Source: Aselliscus stoliczkanus (lineage: Eukaryota; Chordata; Mammalia; Chiroptera; Hipposideridae). Taken from it: DNA of 64,000 nt. Where the stretch lies: contig CM066727.1 in assembly GCA_033961575.1 (NCBI GenBank), forward strand, positions 84,442,501 to 84,506,500, given 5' to 3'. A model generated the notes under the pieces. It did not search any database. It saw only the letters and a list, made by a program, of their open reading frames with translations, and had not been told where the DNA came from. The position numbers and the translations under genes were made by a program. Positions 49,590 to 62,076 of this stretch are shown here, piece after piece (the first letter of the stretch is position 1; each line of letters begins with the position of its first letter).

Positions 49590-49918
49590 TATATGTCATG
49601 AAATAAATCCATTCGAAGTGCAGAGGAAACCAAGAGTAGAGTAGAAATGTGGAAAGGAGCTTAAAAGATTAATAGAACACACACACAAATCCTAAAATAT
49701 ACATAATTGAAATAACAAAAGGAGAAGGCAAAATGGGGGACAAAAATCAAAATTTGATGATATAATGCCCAAAAGTTTTGACAAATTAATGAAAAATATC
49801 AATCTAAAAATTCAAAAACATCAGCAAACCTCAAAAATAAGAAACGGAAGAAAACAAAACTTTGATAAACACACCACTGAAAACCAAAACAAAGAGAATA
49901 TCATAAAAAACATTAAAT
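49590..49918 (+). mobile_element. Old L1M, 5' portion (left of the LTR insertion)
   Basis: It follows the L1M 5'/ORF1-proximal order: 'cctaaaatatacataattga', 'aaagttttgacaaattaatg', 'aattcaaaaacatcagcaaa', 'aaacacaccactgaaaacca'. It resumes after 50350. Confidence 0.55.
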
Positions 49919-49965
49919 CACACACACACACCCACACACACCCACACACACACACACCCACCCCC
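49919..49965. repeat. (CA)n / (CACACACC)n simple repeat
   Basis: A CA tract with regular C insertions, sitting exactly at the junction between the L1 and the LTR-like insert. Confidence 0.93.
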
Positions 49966-50350
49966 CAGTTATGGGCTGAATTGCATCCTTACAGAACTCA
50001 TGTGTTGAAACCCTAATACCTAATACTTCTGAATGCGATTAACTATATTTGGATATAGGATCCTTAAAGAAGTAATTAAGTTAAAATGATGGCATTGGAG
50101 TAAAACCTAATTCATTCTGGCCGATGTCTTTATAAGAGGAGGAAATTTGGATACAAAGAATGTGTAATCACAAAGGACAGGACATGTGAGGACACAGCAA
50201 GGAGGCCACTGTCTGCAAGCCACCAAGAGAGGCCTCAGAAGAGACCAGCCCTGCTGATGCCTTGATCCTGGATTTCTAATAGTGAAGAAATAAATTTCTG
50301 CTCTTTAAACCACCCAGTCTGTGGTATCTTATTATGGCAGTCGAAGCAAT
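49966..50350 (+). mobile_element. LTR-like remnant (MLT1-like) inserted in L1M
   Basis: Starts 'ttatgggctgaattgcatcc' and runs through 'atgtgttgaaaccctaatac', 'atgtctttataagaggagga', 'aggacacagcaaggaggcca', 'gaggcctcagaagagaccag' and 'ccacccagtctgtggtatct' to 'attatggcagtcgaagca'. This is a nearly complete solo LTR of a widespread mammalian type. The L1 sequence on either side belongs to one element. Confidence 0.6.
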
Positions 50351-52085
50351 GCTTTCCAATAAGCAACAGTAAGACTAAAAGCTGACTTCTCAAAAGAAAA
50401 GTTAAAAGCCAAAGGTCATGTAATAACATATTTTCAATTATTGCTAAAGAAGAGAGCAATACCTAATCAAAAGTCATTTAACTAAACCACATGCCAAAAT
50501 ATTCTAAATTTCAAATATGCAACATGATGCAAAGAAAGTCAGACATAAAAAGGTACATACTACATACCTTCAGCTACATTCAGTACAAAAATGCAAAACT
50601 AGCATGCAGTTAGTGTTTTCATAATGGAGGGTATTTTTTACTGGGTATTGGTCACATTGTAATTAATGTTACTTTGTGAGTCTGCATTTTCTTTCAAAAA
50701 TTAGAAAATATTTAAACTACAAAGAAAAAATATTTATAGTTAAAGAAAAATGAGGTAATTGCTCACCTGCAGTTTTGAATTTAAAGATATAAAAAAGTAA
50801 ATAAAGAAAAAGAAAAACAATTGCAGTTAAAAACATGAAATGCAAGAGGAATGATGAATAATAGAAAAGGAGTAAAGTTTATAAATGTATATGAATATTG
50901 AGTCCACAAAACAACAACAGTAATGTCTCTTTGGGTTGAAAATATATTTAGAGCGGAAATGCATGACAATAAGTAAGCAGAGATAAAGCTATCTATCAGA
51001 AGGTAGATAATGTGTTCTAACATTCTAGAATTATTAGGTAAATATTTGCATGAAACTGAAAAATGTCAAGGATATATAATGAAATATTTAAAATAATTAA
51101 ATGATTAAAAGGGAAGAATGACAAATTTTTAAATGGAATGTGGAGCAATTACAAATATTCATTAACTGAAAAGAGGACAACATAGAAGGAAAACAGGATC
51201 TTATTTTGGTAAACCAAATAGAAAATAGAATAACATTATAGGTAAAAACCCAATAATATCAGTTACTATATTGAATATGGGTTAAATTCTCCAAGATAAG
51301 CACTGATATTGTAAAATCTAGGTTTGAGTCAAAACCTAAACCTATGCTATTCTCAAGAGATACGTTGTAAGGATAAGATACAGAACTATTGAAAGTTTAG
51401 AGAAAGATGTATCATGTAAACACTAACAGTTCAAACTCTATTAAGAGTAGAATTTCACAAGAAAACTATACCTGATATGAAGATAGACATTTCATAATGA
51501 TGAATTAATTATAAATATATCACAATCCCAAAATTCAACATACATAGATAGCTTAAAACATATATAGAATAATTTAAAATATATATAGAAAAATATCGAT
51601 CAAACTATGAGGAAAAAAACAATTCACAATCTCTGTGGGAACCATTAACAAACCTTTTCCAACAGTTGATAAAAGAAATGGAAAATGAGGAAGAAATATA
51701 TATTTTTTAAATATAATCTGAAAATTTAACTTCATCTCCACATATACAACCTGGCACCATAAAACAACAGAAATCACATATTGTTTTTTTTCCAGCTGCC
51801 ATGAAACATTTCCCAAATTGCAGAGCTGGCCATAGAGTAATTCTAAAATATTTAAAATATTGAAATAGTTTGCTTTCTCTGATCACAATGTAACTAAGCT
51901 AGATATCTATTTTTTTTAAAAGTGTAAGAACATCCCCCATATGCCTAGACATTAAGCCACACACAACTGAATAGGCTATAATTCAAGCATAAAATCCAAT
52001 AGAAATTACAGAAAATATTTAACTGAATAATAAATATATGAATTCTTACAGAGGACTGAAATGTAAATAATAAAACCTCTATCAA
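50351..52085 (+). mobile_element. Old L1M, continuation through the ORF2 endonuclease region
   Basis: Continues the element from 49590. 51260-52085 matches the start of L1 ORF2 with many lesions: 'atatgggttaaattctccaa', 'gctattctcaagagatacgt', 'gatgtatcatgtaaacacta', 'atagacatttcataatgatg'. The piece 'ctctgatcacaatgtaacta' at 51877-51896 reads SDHNV, the catalytic Ser-Asp-His box of the apurinic endonuclease domain. The frame is broken throughout. Confidence 0.7.
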
Positions 52086-54912
52086 AACGTTTCTAAAAAT
52101 GTCCTCTCCAGGCTTTTATTTCCCAATTGAGTCTCCAATTAAGGCTCATGAAACTACATTATTGTCTCTTAAATCTCTTTCAATTTCAAACCATCTCTAG
52201 GTTTTTAAAAATAACTTTGACACTGTGTTGTTATTGTTATTATTATTATTAAAAAATTCAACCTGTTGAAAAATGTACAGTGATAATTCAGTTTGCCATG
52301 AAATTTGGGTGTTTCTGAGGTATTTTTTTTTTTCTTCCTCATAGTTAGATTTAGGCTAAACATTTTGAGCAAGAATGCCAGATTAGTGTGTGGTGTACCT
52401 CATGTTACATCAAATCAGGTAAAACATAGAGTCAGCTACCGCTGTTACCTAAGGTGCCACATTTCTGAATGAATACATTTTCTGTAAGTAATCTGAAATA
52501 CTCTGAGATCCTGGCAATATCGTTTCCCAACAAGTGTTCTCACAGGCAGCCTTGCTGGATCAAACATTACATTTTTAATATTCTAATTTTATTAGCCTTT
52601 CCTCATTGATTAGCTAACATTTTTCTGTATAAAAAGAACTTCCTATTTCTTACCTCTTCCTTTGAGTGCCACTATGGACTCATGAATTATTTTTCCAATT
52701 CAATGGGTTATAGCGCATACTGTTACAATCTTCTTATTTTCAATGTGACCAGTGAGGGCTCTTACCAGCTGGCTCCTAGCTTTGCCGTACCCGTTCCCCA
52801 CTGCAGGCCCTGAGCTGAGGAAGAAGAAAAATGTAATAATTTTATATGATACTGAAATTTTAAATTGGATGTTGAAATTTTTAATCTAATTTTGATACTT
52901 CAATTATTTTAATTACCAAAGTGAGACACTTGTTATAACTAAAGTGATGGGAAGTCTATGGACTATCCTTGAGATTTCTAAAGAAAGCAGGGGAGGGAGG
53001 ATCATAAACAGCATGTTGGAAGACAAAAGCTGGAAAAACTTCATTTCTACTATGCACTCAACTTATTCAAAATTTGTGACAGACTGTTTACAAAGCAAAT
53101 AAAAACATATTTGCATGCCTTATCTTGTTTTAATTTTTTCTCCATATTTTTAAATGAAACTTTTATCTTAACAAAATTTATCTAAACAATAGCATAAATT
53201 TTATCTAAACAAAGTGGGCTTTCCATTTTGTATAATTATCTGTTATTTTGATTTATTATATCTAAACACTATAATTATATATGTAATACAGAATGTAGAA
53301 AATGTAAATTCTGTATCATACATTATACATCATGTAATAAGCATTTATACATTGTATATTACATATTTATGTTATATATGATATAGCATATATTAATTAT
53401 ACAGTATATAAATAATATTGAAAATATAAAAAGCATATGAAAATATATTTCATTCTTTTTATGATTAGTACCTATGAAAAATTAGATATTGGTGATATAC
53501 ATACATATGTGCACACACATACACACATGTATACATATCTTATATACGAATGGAGAGACTCTGTCACAACTATACATTTACAGGTATAAAAACTCACAAG
53601 AAAATGTCAGTTGAGATCATAAAAGAAGCATCAATATATCATCTCCAAATAACACGATGTACTATTTATAAGAAAGCAAATTTAGTAGTAGTACTTTTTA
53701 ATTTACTAAGTCTTTTCCTTCTTTTCCTTGGAGATGTCTTTGTTTATCTGTGTTTGTTTAAATATATAAATGTTTTATTACTGAACACTGTAATTATTAT
53801 ACATTTAGAATACATTTGCATGCCTTTACAATTGTCCTCACCACCTGTAAATACATTTAAGAATTTCTATTGTTTCATGTAATTCTGTAACACCTATTAC
53901 CAAAGAGACAGCCACAGTAACAAAACATTGCAAATCAGTTTGGATATTTAATCACATTTTTTACAACTTTGACAGATCAAGTAAAGCTTATAGTCATTGC
54001 ATTTTTGTTATGGTTGTTTTTTAATTAACTAGGATCACCTTGAAAGTTATACAAGTGTGGAATATATTCTTTTCTTGGACACAATAAATAAGTTGGTTTA
54101 TACTTTTACTTATTTATATTGATAAAAAAGTGTAACTTATTAAACACAGAAACTTGAGAAGTGTGGTTTATTTTATTCCTTCAAAACATTTTTGAGAGAA
54201 GTCCAAGTCAGGGTCATTCCAATTTTATGTGATGAAAACAGAAACTAGGCAAACACAATTTTCCTTTATTTAACTTGGGGATTAAGTGCTTCACAAATGT
54301 TATTTCATGAATATGAAGAATAACAGAATATAGCTGAACTAGAAACATTTTCTAAAAGTTCATACATTTTCATTATCTAAATCTAATTCTAGAGCATATG
54401 GTGATATGGTTTCAGGTAATCAAATAACCTTTTAATACCATTGTCCTCTCTTAGTTTTCCTTTTTTATTTTTAAGTCAAATCTAAGATTGAATCAGTACT
54501 CAAGGCTTGGGCCCCAAAGAAAGTCAGAAGGATTTAAAAAAAAAAAAAAAGTGAAGGCCAGCACAGTATGACTATATAATATATAAAGTCGGGAAATCAC
54601 ATGAAATCTAGACACCATTCTTTCCATCTGATAGAGTAGCAGGCTTTACAACCACCATGTCACAGTGAAACTACTCTGTCCCAATAAGAAGAGAGTAAAG
54701 TGACTCCCCTTATACAGTTTGACTTATTCTAGTCAATAACACAACCACACAATATAACCAGTTACCAGGAACATCATTCTTATGTGACAATAACTCTAAT
54801 GTAAATCATCTAAATTATTAAATAATCAACCAATCTTTATATTCCTAAATAAGAAGAATCACTTATTTCTAGCAATTTTTGCAGGTTGTCAAGATGTCAC
54901 ATTTGAACTAAA
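52086..54912. other. Unassigned AT-rich stretch
   Basis: No gene is seen. 53220-53430 is a dense AT-rich run with TATA-type imperfect repeats. A 110-codon frame (53550-53882, plus) encodes a hydrophobic, low-complexity peptide without a domain. Confidence 0.4.
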
Positions 54913-54962
54913 TTATGTGCCTTTAATCTTACTCTAACTTATGTGCCTTTAATCTTACTCTA
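54913..54962. repeat. 26-bp tandem duplication
   Basis: 'ttatgtgcctttaatcttac' plus the next bases is repeated twice with a 26-base period and no differences. Confidence 0.9.
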
Positions 54963-56215
54963 TTTTAAATTCATATTAATACTATACTTGCTCTGGTAAT
55001 TATAAAGTATAATTCACACAAATTATAATTAGCTTTTACAATGTTGGAATGTTCTGACCACTCAAGAAAGAGTGGTGTTTCTATTTTCATGACCACTATA
55101 TCATGTAAGTATCAAATATTACTCATTCTGTGCAGAGACAACACACATTCTTTTAAAGCACCATGAATTCCATGTTTATTTTACATTATGCTAATGAAAT
55201 TTCAATCCAAAAAAGAGAACCTAAGTATGTTGTTTAAAGTTTTGAGCCACAGAAAGAGATACCTTCCTAAATCTCAAGTCAGATCAAAACATTTTTAATA
55301 GGTTCACTTTGCATATGGAAGTAGGTTCCAAATGGATTAACTAAGGATTTAAAGATAGAAATAGCTTGATTCAAATCTTCACTATATGCCTCATTGTGTC
55401 TCTTCCTAAACTCTGTTCTCCCACCATCAGACTTAACTAGCATTGCCCAACATATTTTCATAGCACTGATATTTAACTCAAGCTATTGTTTCCATTTAAA
55501 ATGCTGTATTTCCTCTGAGGTCCTACTCAGCCATCTCTCATTTCAGTGCAAATTACCATCCTCCCATCAACCCTTTCTTCTTTCCTCAGCTGCATTTAGA
55601 CATTTTTCTGTCATGACCATCATGTTAGTATAAGCTCTATCATATAGCATTCTCTTCATTCTTTATTACATAGCAAATAAAATCTACTACTGTAGTAGTG
55701 GATTAAGTGGGGAATTTATGTTTACTGGATTTAGCAGGACATAGGAACTCAAAAACATTTATTCAAATCACACCTTTGTGTTTAGTAATCACCATGCTTA
55801 AGCTGGTATCAGATGTTGCTCTAACTGGTAAAAATTAAAGTGGCATGTCTTGAGTGACCACCTTGTGTAACAAGCACTGAACAAAGTTAATTGCAACTTC
55901 TACCTCGCTATTGCACATAATTCCAGCATAGGTACACCAGCCCTCACAGGGTCCTGAAGTTTGGGCTGGTAGTTTATTCAAGTTGGTTTTGGTTTTGTCT
56001 CCTTTTCTCAAAACTGCTCTATGTTTAATGGGGGAGGGTCTAGTAGAAAACATCTATGTTAGGTTCTACAGTTTTGAACACAAGAAGAATTATTGAGTTT
56101 GTGTTCAACTCAGAAATAGAACCATGGATCTCACAGGGTAAATAATTATGCACCGGTATTTTAGAACAAGTGATTCAGGTTCAAAAATAACATTCTAATA
56201 TTTCATAATGATCTT
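54963..56215. other. Unassigned non-coding stretch
   Basis: No gene is confirmed. 55410-55680 is pyrimidine-rich and may be an L2 remnant. The minus-strand frame 55835-56053 covers a more complex patch ('ccagccctcacagggtcctg') that I cannot assign. Confidence 0.35.
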
Positions 56216-56984
56216 TACCTTTTTCCTACCTTTTATAAATAAACTTTGTTTCTAGAATAGTATTATGCTTACAGAAAAATTGAAAAGATGATGCAGATTT
56301 CCCACAAACCCTGTACCCTGTTTTTCCTAATCACAACTTCTTTTATATTAGTACATACATGTGTTACAATTAGTAAACCAATATCGATATGTATTTATTA
56401 ATTAAAGTCCAGACTTTATTCAGATTTCATTAGCTTTTACTTAAAGTCCTTTTTTTCTGTTAAGGGGTCCCATCTAGGATACCACATTAAATTTTAGTAT
56501 CACCTCTGCTTGTATCTCCTCTTGGCTATGATAGTTTTTTCAGTCTTTGCTTGTTTTCAATGATCTTGACAGCTTTGAGGAGTAATGCTCAAGCATTTTG
56601 TTTTTCTCTATTGGGAATTTTTTTTTTCCTCATGATTGTATTGGGGTTATGAGCTTTGGGGAGGAAGGTCACAGAAATAAAATGCTATATTCATTGCATC
56701 ATACCAACGGTACAAACTAGCAACATGATTTATGACTGTTAATGTTGACCTTTATCACCTGAGAAAGTGTTTGTCATATTTCTTCACTGTAAAGATACAT
56801 TTAAAAAAATACCTGGTTCCTATAATGTCCTCTTTGGAAGGAAATTACTATGTGCGGGCCAAAGTTAAGAAGGTGGAGTTGTGCCTCTCATCCTTGAACA
56901 TGGAGAAGCTACAGCAGTTACTTAGAATTCTTCTCCTGCATGAAAGATTCTCTCTGCTCCCTAATTTACTAATTTCGTCAATTA

Positions 56985-57065
56985 TTGGGTTGTTGGAAAA
57001 GTCATGATGCATTTTTGCAACGAAAAACATAGAAAAAATACATCATGACTTTTCCGACAATCCAA
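56985..57065. mobile_element. 81-bp mariner MITE (MADE1-like palindrome)
   Basis: Flanked by TA on both sides (56983-56984 and 57066-57067). The two ~32-bp arms are near-perfect inverted repeats: the left arm begins 'ttgggttgttggaaaagtca' and the right arm read inward begins 'attggattgtcggaaaagtc'. They are separated by about 17 bases. Size and layout match MADE1, the MITE of Hsmar1 in primates, but the sequence differs from MADE1 as I remember it. It has inserted cleanly into the L1ME sequence. No coding potential. Confidence 0.85.
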
Positions 57066-57208
57066 TATTTTCTGTAACCATATGAACTCTTGGATATTTG
57101 TTTTATATTTTGGGTTACAATCCAACACTATTTTATTTATTTTTTTCTTCCAATTGCTCTAGTATTCGACATTGGGAACTAGGTGGCATCTATGTCCCTT
57201 TGATACAC

Positions 57209-57210
<2 letters not shown>

Positions 57211-57248
<38 letters not shown>
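57211..57248. repeat. (GT)n microsatellite
   Basis: Pure GT run within the L1ME copy. Confidence 0.95.
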
Positions 57249-57250
<2 letters not shown>

Positions 57251-57462
57251 AGCACCTTCATACCTTCTTGCATTACAATACGCTTGTATATTTACTACCC
57301 CAGCCCTATATTCAGCCATTTATCCTAGGTGCCATAGTTCATTTTATTGGAGAATTAGATTCTCAAATTTGGGTGCTAGGCGTGCTCTCTGCTACCTGAG
57401 TGTCATTTCTTTCAGGCTTTCTTAACTCACAGGTCAAAGAAATCTGTGTGTATACCAAATTT

Positions 57463-57463
57463 G

Positions 57464-57496
<33 letters not shown>

Positions 57497-57525
57497 TGTG
57501 TGTGTGTGTGTGCGTGTGTGTGTGT
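57463..57525. repeat. (GT)n microsatellite with CG interruptions
   Basis: GT run with GCGCGT and GCGT interruptions, at the L1ME position where a 'tgtgtgtatac' motif normally sits. Confidence 0.95.
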
Positions 57526-57690
57526 ATAAATATTTCTATATATAACCACCTGTATTAAGTTAAACATAAGTTTTTATTTATCTCTGCAAATCAATTTCAT
57601 TACCACGTGGATCATTTTAGCTCCCTCTCCCTGCTTATGTGTACTTTACATTTCAACAGTGAGTTATCTGGCTCCCACCATCCACTCTCA

Positions 57691-58273
57691 GATCTTTGAC
57701 CATTTTAAGTTGGTCAATTTTCTTATTGTTGAGCTTTAAGACTTCTTTGCATATTTTGGATATACAAAAACACTTGCTTTTAAACTGTACGAACAAAACC
57801 ATCGTATCCTTAATATTGTAGTCCAGGGAGCTGGCACTACTAATCCAAAGGTTTGTAACAAACTAATAATTCACTGCATTCACTATTTATATTAATATCT
57901 TTTCAGCTGTTTTTTGTAAATGTGTGTGTGTTTTTCACACATTATCTTTTATTCTTTCTTATAACAGATTTATACAGGAAAACAACCAACTAATTGACAT
58001 CTCCATCTCTCTGTCCCAAGAATAAAAATGTTTCATTTCCTGTTGAGTTTCCTTTACTATTTAAATTGCCCCCTTAATCTCCTGTATTTACCTCTTTGGG
58101 GAATATAATGTATTCTATATATTTCTATCGACATGCTAAATTCTAAATATTTCTTCAAAATGTAAGAAGATGAACATAGTGCTTCAAGGTTACTTATACA
58201 AATACATACATATATAATTTTAAAATAACACATAGCATTTAAAATAGAAATTTGTTATAGGCTCAATAAGCAA

Positions 58274-58313
<40 letters not shown>

Positions 58314-58757
58314 TAGGTTTGGAAAATTCCAGTACAAAAAATCAAAAAACATTTGGACTCCAACTATTTTTTAAAAATGATTTAAGCCCTATATCCTAAG
58401 CATTCTCCTGATCATTGAAGACAGAGCACAAAACAGGACAGAAAATGTCCAAACACTCATGGCACTATTTTCTAAAAGGAGACAGACAATGAGAAAATTA
58501 ACAAATAAAAAAATGTCAATTAGTGTCAAGTAGCATGTAAAAATGAAAGAAAGCAAAAAGAATGATAGCTACTAGCCTCTATTTCCAAATAATAATAATT
58601 TATAATTACTTTTGTAACCATTTATAAATTAAAAATAGCTCTTTTTTAATATTATAGATTTTTGTCTTTCTTTATATAAACAAATAATCAAAACTTAATA
58701 TGCAGGAGGTATCTAGCATATACTGGCACCTTTATTCTGTATAAAGATGGGATTCTC
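57691..58757. other. Mostly unassigned AT-rich stretch
   Basis: 57700-57800 may extend the L1 ('tctttgcatattttggatat'). No gene is seen. Confidence 0.35.
58274..58312. repeat. (AAT)n microsatellite
   Basis: About thirteen AAT/ATA units, uninterrupted. Confidence 0.95.
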
Positions 58758-58889
58758 GGGGCCCACCGAGTGATGCGGTGGTTAAGCTCTGGCTTGGGAA
58801 ACCAGTGGCCCTGATTCGGGTCCCACATATGAGGGCCAGTGACACTGTCCTCAAAAAAAAAAAAAAAACAAAACAAAGAAAAATGGGAT
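58758..58889 (+). mobile_element. tRNA-derived SINE, copy 4 (plus strand)
   Basis: This is the only copy on the plus strand. It starts 'ggggcccaccgagtgatgcg', has an A-box-like 'tgatgcggtggttaag' and a B-box-like 'gattcgggtcc', then 'gagggccagtgacactgtcc' and an A-rich tail. The duplication 'tgggattctc' flanks it (58748-58757 and 58890-58899). Confidence 0.88.
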
Positions 58890-58899
58890 TGGGATTCTC

Positions 58900-59500
58900 A
58901 TGCAATACTGTGTGTAAATAACAGTGATTTTGTTATTATAGTTAGAATTTTCACAGTTTTCCAGAGAGGTTCAGAATATTAAAAAGCACCCTTAATATGT
59001 AAATGTGCTATGCCATATTTTATTAGTTTAAAATCAAACCACACAAAGAAATATTTCTGGGTGCCCATGGGATTTAAAATCACATTTCTCATCTTAGGGC
59101 TCTACTTTTCACAACCTTTGAAATGGGACATAAAGTCACAATAATTATATGTATTTATACCTCTGAAAAATAATGATTTAGACCGTCAGCTATAGAGCTT
59201 TGGAGTATAGCCCTGTGGCTTCCATCAAGACCACTCTAAAGGATTTAGAGCTCAGTGTGTGCTTGAATCCACTTATAACTGAATTGTGTCCCTTAGTTTA
59301 GCCAAATACATTTGTGCAGCCTGACAAAATGCTGGTTTATCACCAGTTACATAGATCAAATAAATGCCTCTGTGATTAAAACGAAACAGATAAAAAAACA
59401 AAACAAAACAAAAAATCAGGTGGTGAAAATACTTGTAAAAGGAAATTAGCTACACTTGGATATTCCTAAAAAGTAAATATACAAATAAAATGTGTGTGTG

Positions 59501-59543
<43 letters not shown>

Positions 59544-60249
59544 AACAAGTTAACATGCAAGTAAATCACAACCTAGAGAAATACATGTCAATCACAGAAC
59601 AAGTGTCATCATGCCATGATATAAAAACACATCATATAAATTTGAAGGGAGGAGAACTATTTTTTCAGCTGCACATTCTCTCTAGACCTGATAATAAATG
59701 CCTAATATTTTCAATAGAATCCATTAAAATATATCAAAGTTTTATCATTTCTAAGGAGATACCCCTTATACTAAAATCAGTAAATGACAGAAATCACATC
59801 AGAAGCCCTGAATCAGGATTTAAAACATACCTTGATGAGGTGATATGTTGAAATTAAAAATGTTTAGATGAGAGCTCAAGTTTCATGCATTTTCTGTCAT
59901 CATGATATGGAAAGCTGATTGCAAAGCAGTGAAAAATTTGTTTTTAGGGAATCTCAATGATTTGGTTAGTTGACACTCTGGCTCTAAAATGCTTGAACAA
60001 TGCTATATCACTTGTCTAAAAATGGGTATTGCAAAAAAATATTCTCCTAAGGATTGTATATCCACCTGTTTTAGATACTTCCACCAAGGACACGAATCTG
60101 AGGCCTATATATAGTGGAAAGTGGGTTAACAACCAAGGACCAGATTCCTGCAGAGGAGATCATGCTGATGATTAATTATACTTGATACTTTGATATTTTA
60201 TAATACCTCCCTTTCAAAACTTATATTAATGTAATTTTCTATAAATATT
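58900..60249. other. Unassigned stretch, partly non-repetitive
   Basis: No gene is seen. 59150-59390 is complex and repeat-free in appearance and might be a conserved non-coding element. The 98-codon frame 59555-59851 has no domain. Confidence 0.35.
59491..59539. repeat. (GT)n microsatellite
   Basis: GT run with one TTTCT interruption near 59501. Confidence 0.95.
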
Positions 60250-60460
60250 ACCTAACTAACCAAAGTTTTGTGAAGCAGGTCAGGAAATAATATTGCCCAC
60301 ACTTTGTATATATAAGTAAACTGGTCTCAAAGAGGTTAAGTGCCTGGCTTCAGATCAAATATCCAATAAGTGACTACCAGATATGCAAATAGGTCACCTG
60401 TGGCCAGGCCCTGTCAGCTTCAGAGCACAGAGTGCCATGTTATGAGGGAGGATGGAGGTG
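60250..60460 (-). mobile_element. MIR SINE remnant
   Basis: Reverse-complement MIR order: 'aataatattgcccacacttt', 'aagtaaactggtctcaaaga', 'ggttaagtgcctggcttcag', 'tccaataagtgactaccaga'. Confidence 0.7.
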
Positions 60461-61640
60461 TGGATGTCTCTGCTCCAGGCACTGTACATGAATCAGACAA
60501 TGTGTTGCAATTTTAACTAAACTCTGTATGAACTAAGAGAGTGAGTGGGAAAAGCACTTTTTCCTTTATTATCACTGAACTTTCAGAGATTCTCCTAAAT
60601 AGAATCCCCCTCTCACATTCACTCTTATTTTTAAAAGATACAAACTAGTATAGTAGAAAGAATGCTAGAATGGATCAGACAACAACTCCAGCTGGGCCAA
60701 TAACATGCTACATATTCTTGGGACACTTCTCAATTGATTTAGCTTCAGCTAAATCAGTTTGGAAAAGGATGTGGTACAAGATATTCTTTAGCTGTTAAGT
60801 GGTATGATTCAAAAATAGAGGAATTACTCCTTTGTATAAATCTTCTAAAATTAAAAACTCAAAATATTCAGTAAATACTATAATTTATCAAATTAATTTT
60901 TTTAATTCAGAAAGATTTCATTATCCCAGTCTTCAGTATTCTTGAGTGTGCTGCAAAGCTTGACCAAGTTCTTTGCAGAAATACATCCATGATAAGTACA
61001 TGAATGAAAAACTGGTCTTGGGCTATGCACTAACAGTGATCAGAGTGTCCTGGCCTGATTTACTTTTCCAGGCATCCTTCCATCCCAAAACTTGCTGCTC
61101 CTTGGTACAATCATTTGACTGAGAGGGTCCAGTAAAACTGTTGTGGCTTAACATCACAATTTTAAATAATGGCAACTTCTGCAGCAGAGGTGGTGAAATG
61201 GGAAAAATTATGAAATTGTTTATGCTTAGAACTCTGGTTTAAAGTAGTCTGGAGAAGAGCAGTATTACTGACATAAGAAATTGTCCATGAAAAATGAAGT
61301 ACATTTGATGGGGAAAGGGGTACAAGGCAGACATCTCGGAATCACAGTGCTGCCTGAGGGAAGTCACAGACCATGCTTGGGGCCTTGATTTCCACACCTG
61401 AACAAATCCACCAATACCTGTGCAATTCAAGGAATAGCAACTCACATACCTTTAAGTGGGAAAGTCCTAACTATTGCTCAGTAAGATAAATATCTAATTC
61501 AAAGGTTCTACATGTTCTTACATTGTTATGAGAAATATAAGACCTGAAACAAATGAAAAGAATTTTGTTCAGAGACTGAATTTGTAGATGTACAAAGAAT
61601 GTCACTTTAAGAATATCAATATCCTATCTCTTGGTAGAGC
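60461..61640. other. Unassigned non-coding stretch
   Basis: No gene or confidently named repeat. The 68-codon minus-strand frame (61239-61445) has no domain or splice pair that I can defend. Confidence 0.4.
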
Positions 61641-61645
61641 TTTTT

Positions 61646-61756
61646 TTTTTTTTTTTTTTTGAGGGCAGTGTCACTGGCCCTCATATGTGGGACCCGAACC
61701 GGGGCCGCTGGCTTCCCAAACCAGTGCTTAACCACTGCGCCACTCGGCCGGCCCAA
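61646..61756 (-). mobile_element. tRNA-derived SINE, copy 5 (best preserved)
   Basis: A perfect 13-bp duplication 'ggtagagcttttt' flanks it (61633-61645 and 61757-61769). On the minus strand it begins 'gggccggccgagtggcgcag', with an A-box-like 'tggcgcagtggttaag' and a B-box-like 'ggttcgggtcc'. It ends 'gggccagtgacactgccctc' followed by about 15 A. The intact promoter boxes, pure tail and perfect duplication mark a fairly recent insertion. Confidence 0.93.
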
Positions 61757-61769
61757 GGTAGAGCTTTTT

Positions 61770-62076
61770 AAATGGCACACTACCTAACAAGTATTCTTTG
61801 AAAACTCTTTAGAAAATTAAGTCATATTTTTCTTTCACAGCCTCATGCTGGATTCCATAAGACATGTTTTGCAGATAATAAGAAGGGTTCCAAAACTCAC
61901 AATGACTTTCTATTTAATGAGAGATACATTTGATTTTCTTCTGCCACTTAAAGAGGAGATTTATTCCAACACTCTCTTTGATTCTGAGGAAAAGTCAAGC
62001 CAGGCTCATTTTTAGGGCTAAAATAAATCATTTATAAAAGAGCAAACCATCAAATCAGTGAACTATTGTCACTCAC
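61770..62076. other. Unassigned stretch downstream of the exon candidate
   Basis: Nothing named. It would be intron sequence just 3' of the candidate minus-strand exon. Confidence 0.4.

Larger units (their letters stand above)
56216..57690 (-). mobile_element. L1ME 3'UTR, long antisense copy split by a mariner MITE
   Basis: Long, ordered match to the reverse complement of an L1ME-type 3' region: 'gatttcccacaaaccctgta', 'tctaggataccacattaaat', 'tttcctcatgattgtattgg', 'tcacctgagaaagtgtttgt'. After the MITE it continues 'tttatattttgggttacaat', 'attgggaactaggtggcatc' and 'tgggtgctaggcgtgctctc'. Near the end is 'caacagtgagttatctggct'. Two (GT)n expansions sit inside it where the L1ME consensus has short alternating tracts. 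Confidence 0.75.

Noticed and set aside
50761..50785. Minus-strand CAG/GTGAGC donor-like site.
   Set aside because: No acceptor precedes it and it lies inside a decayed L1.
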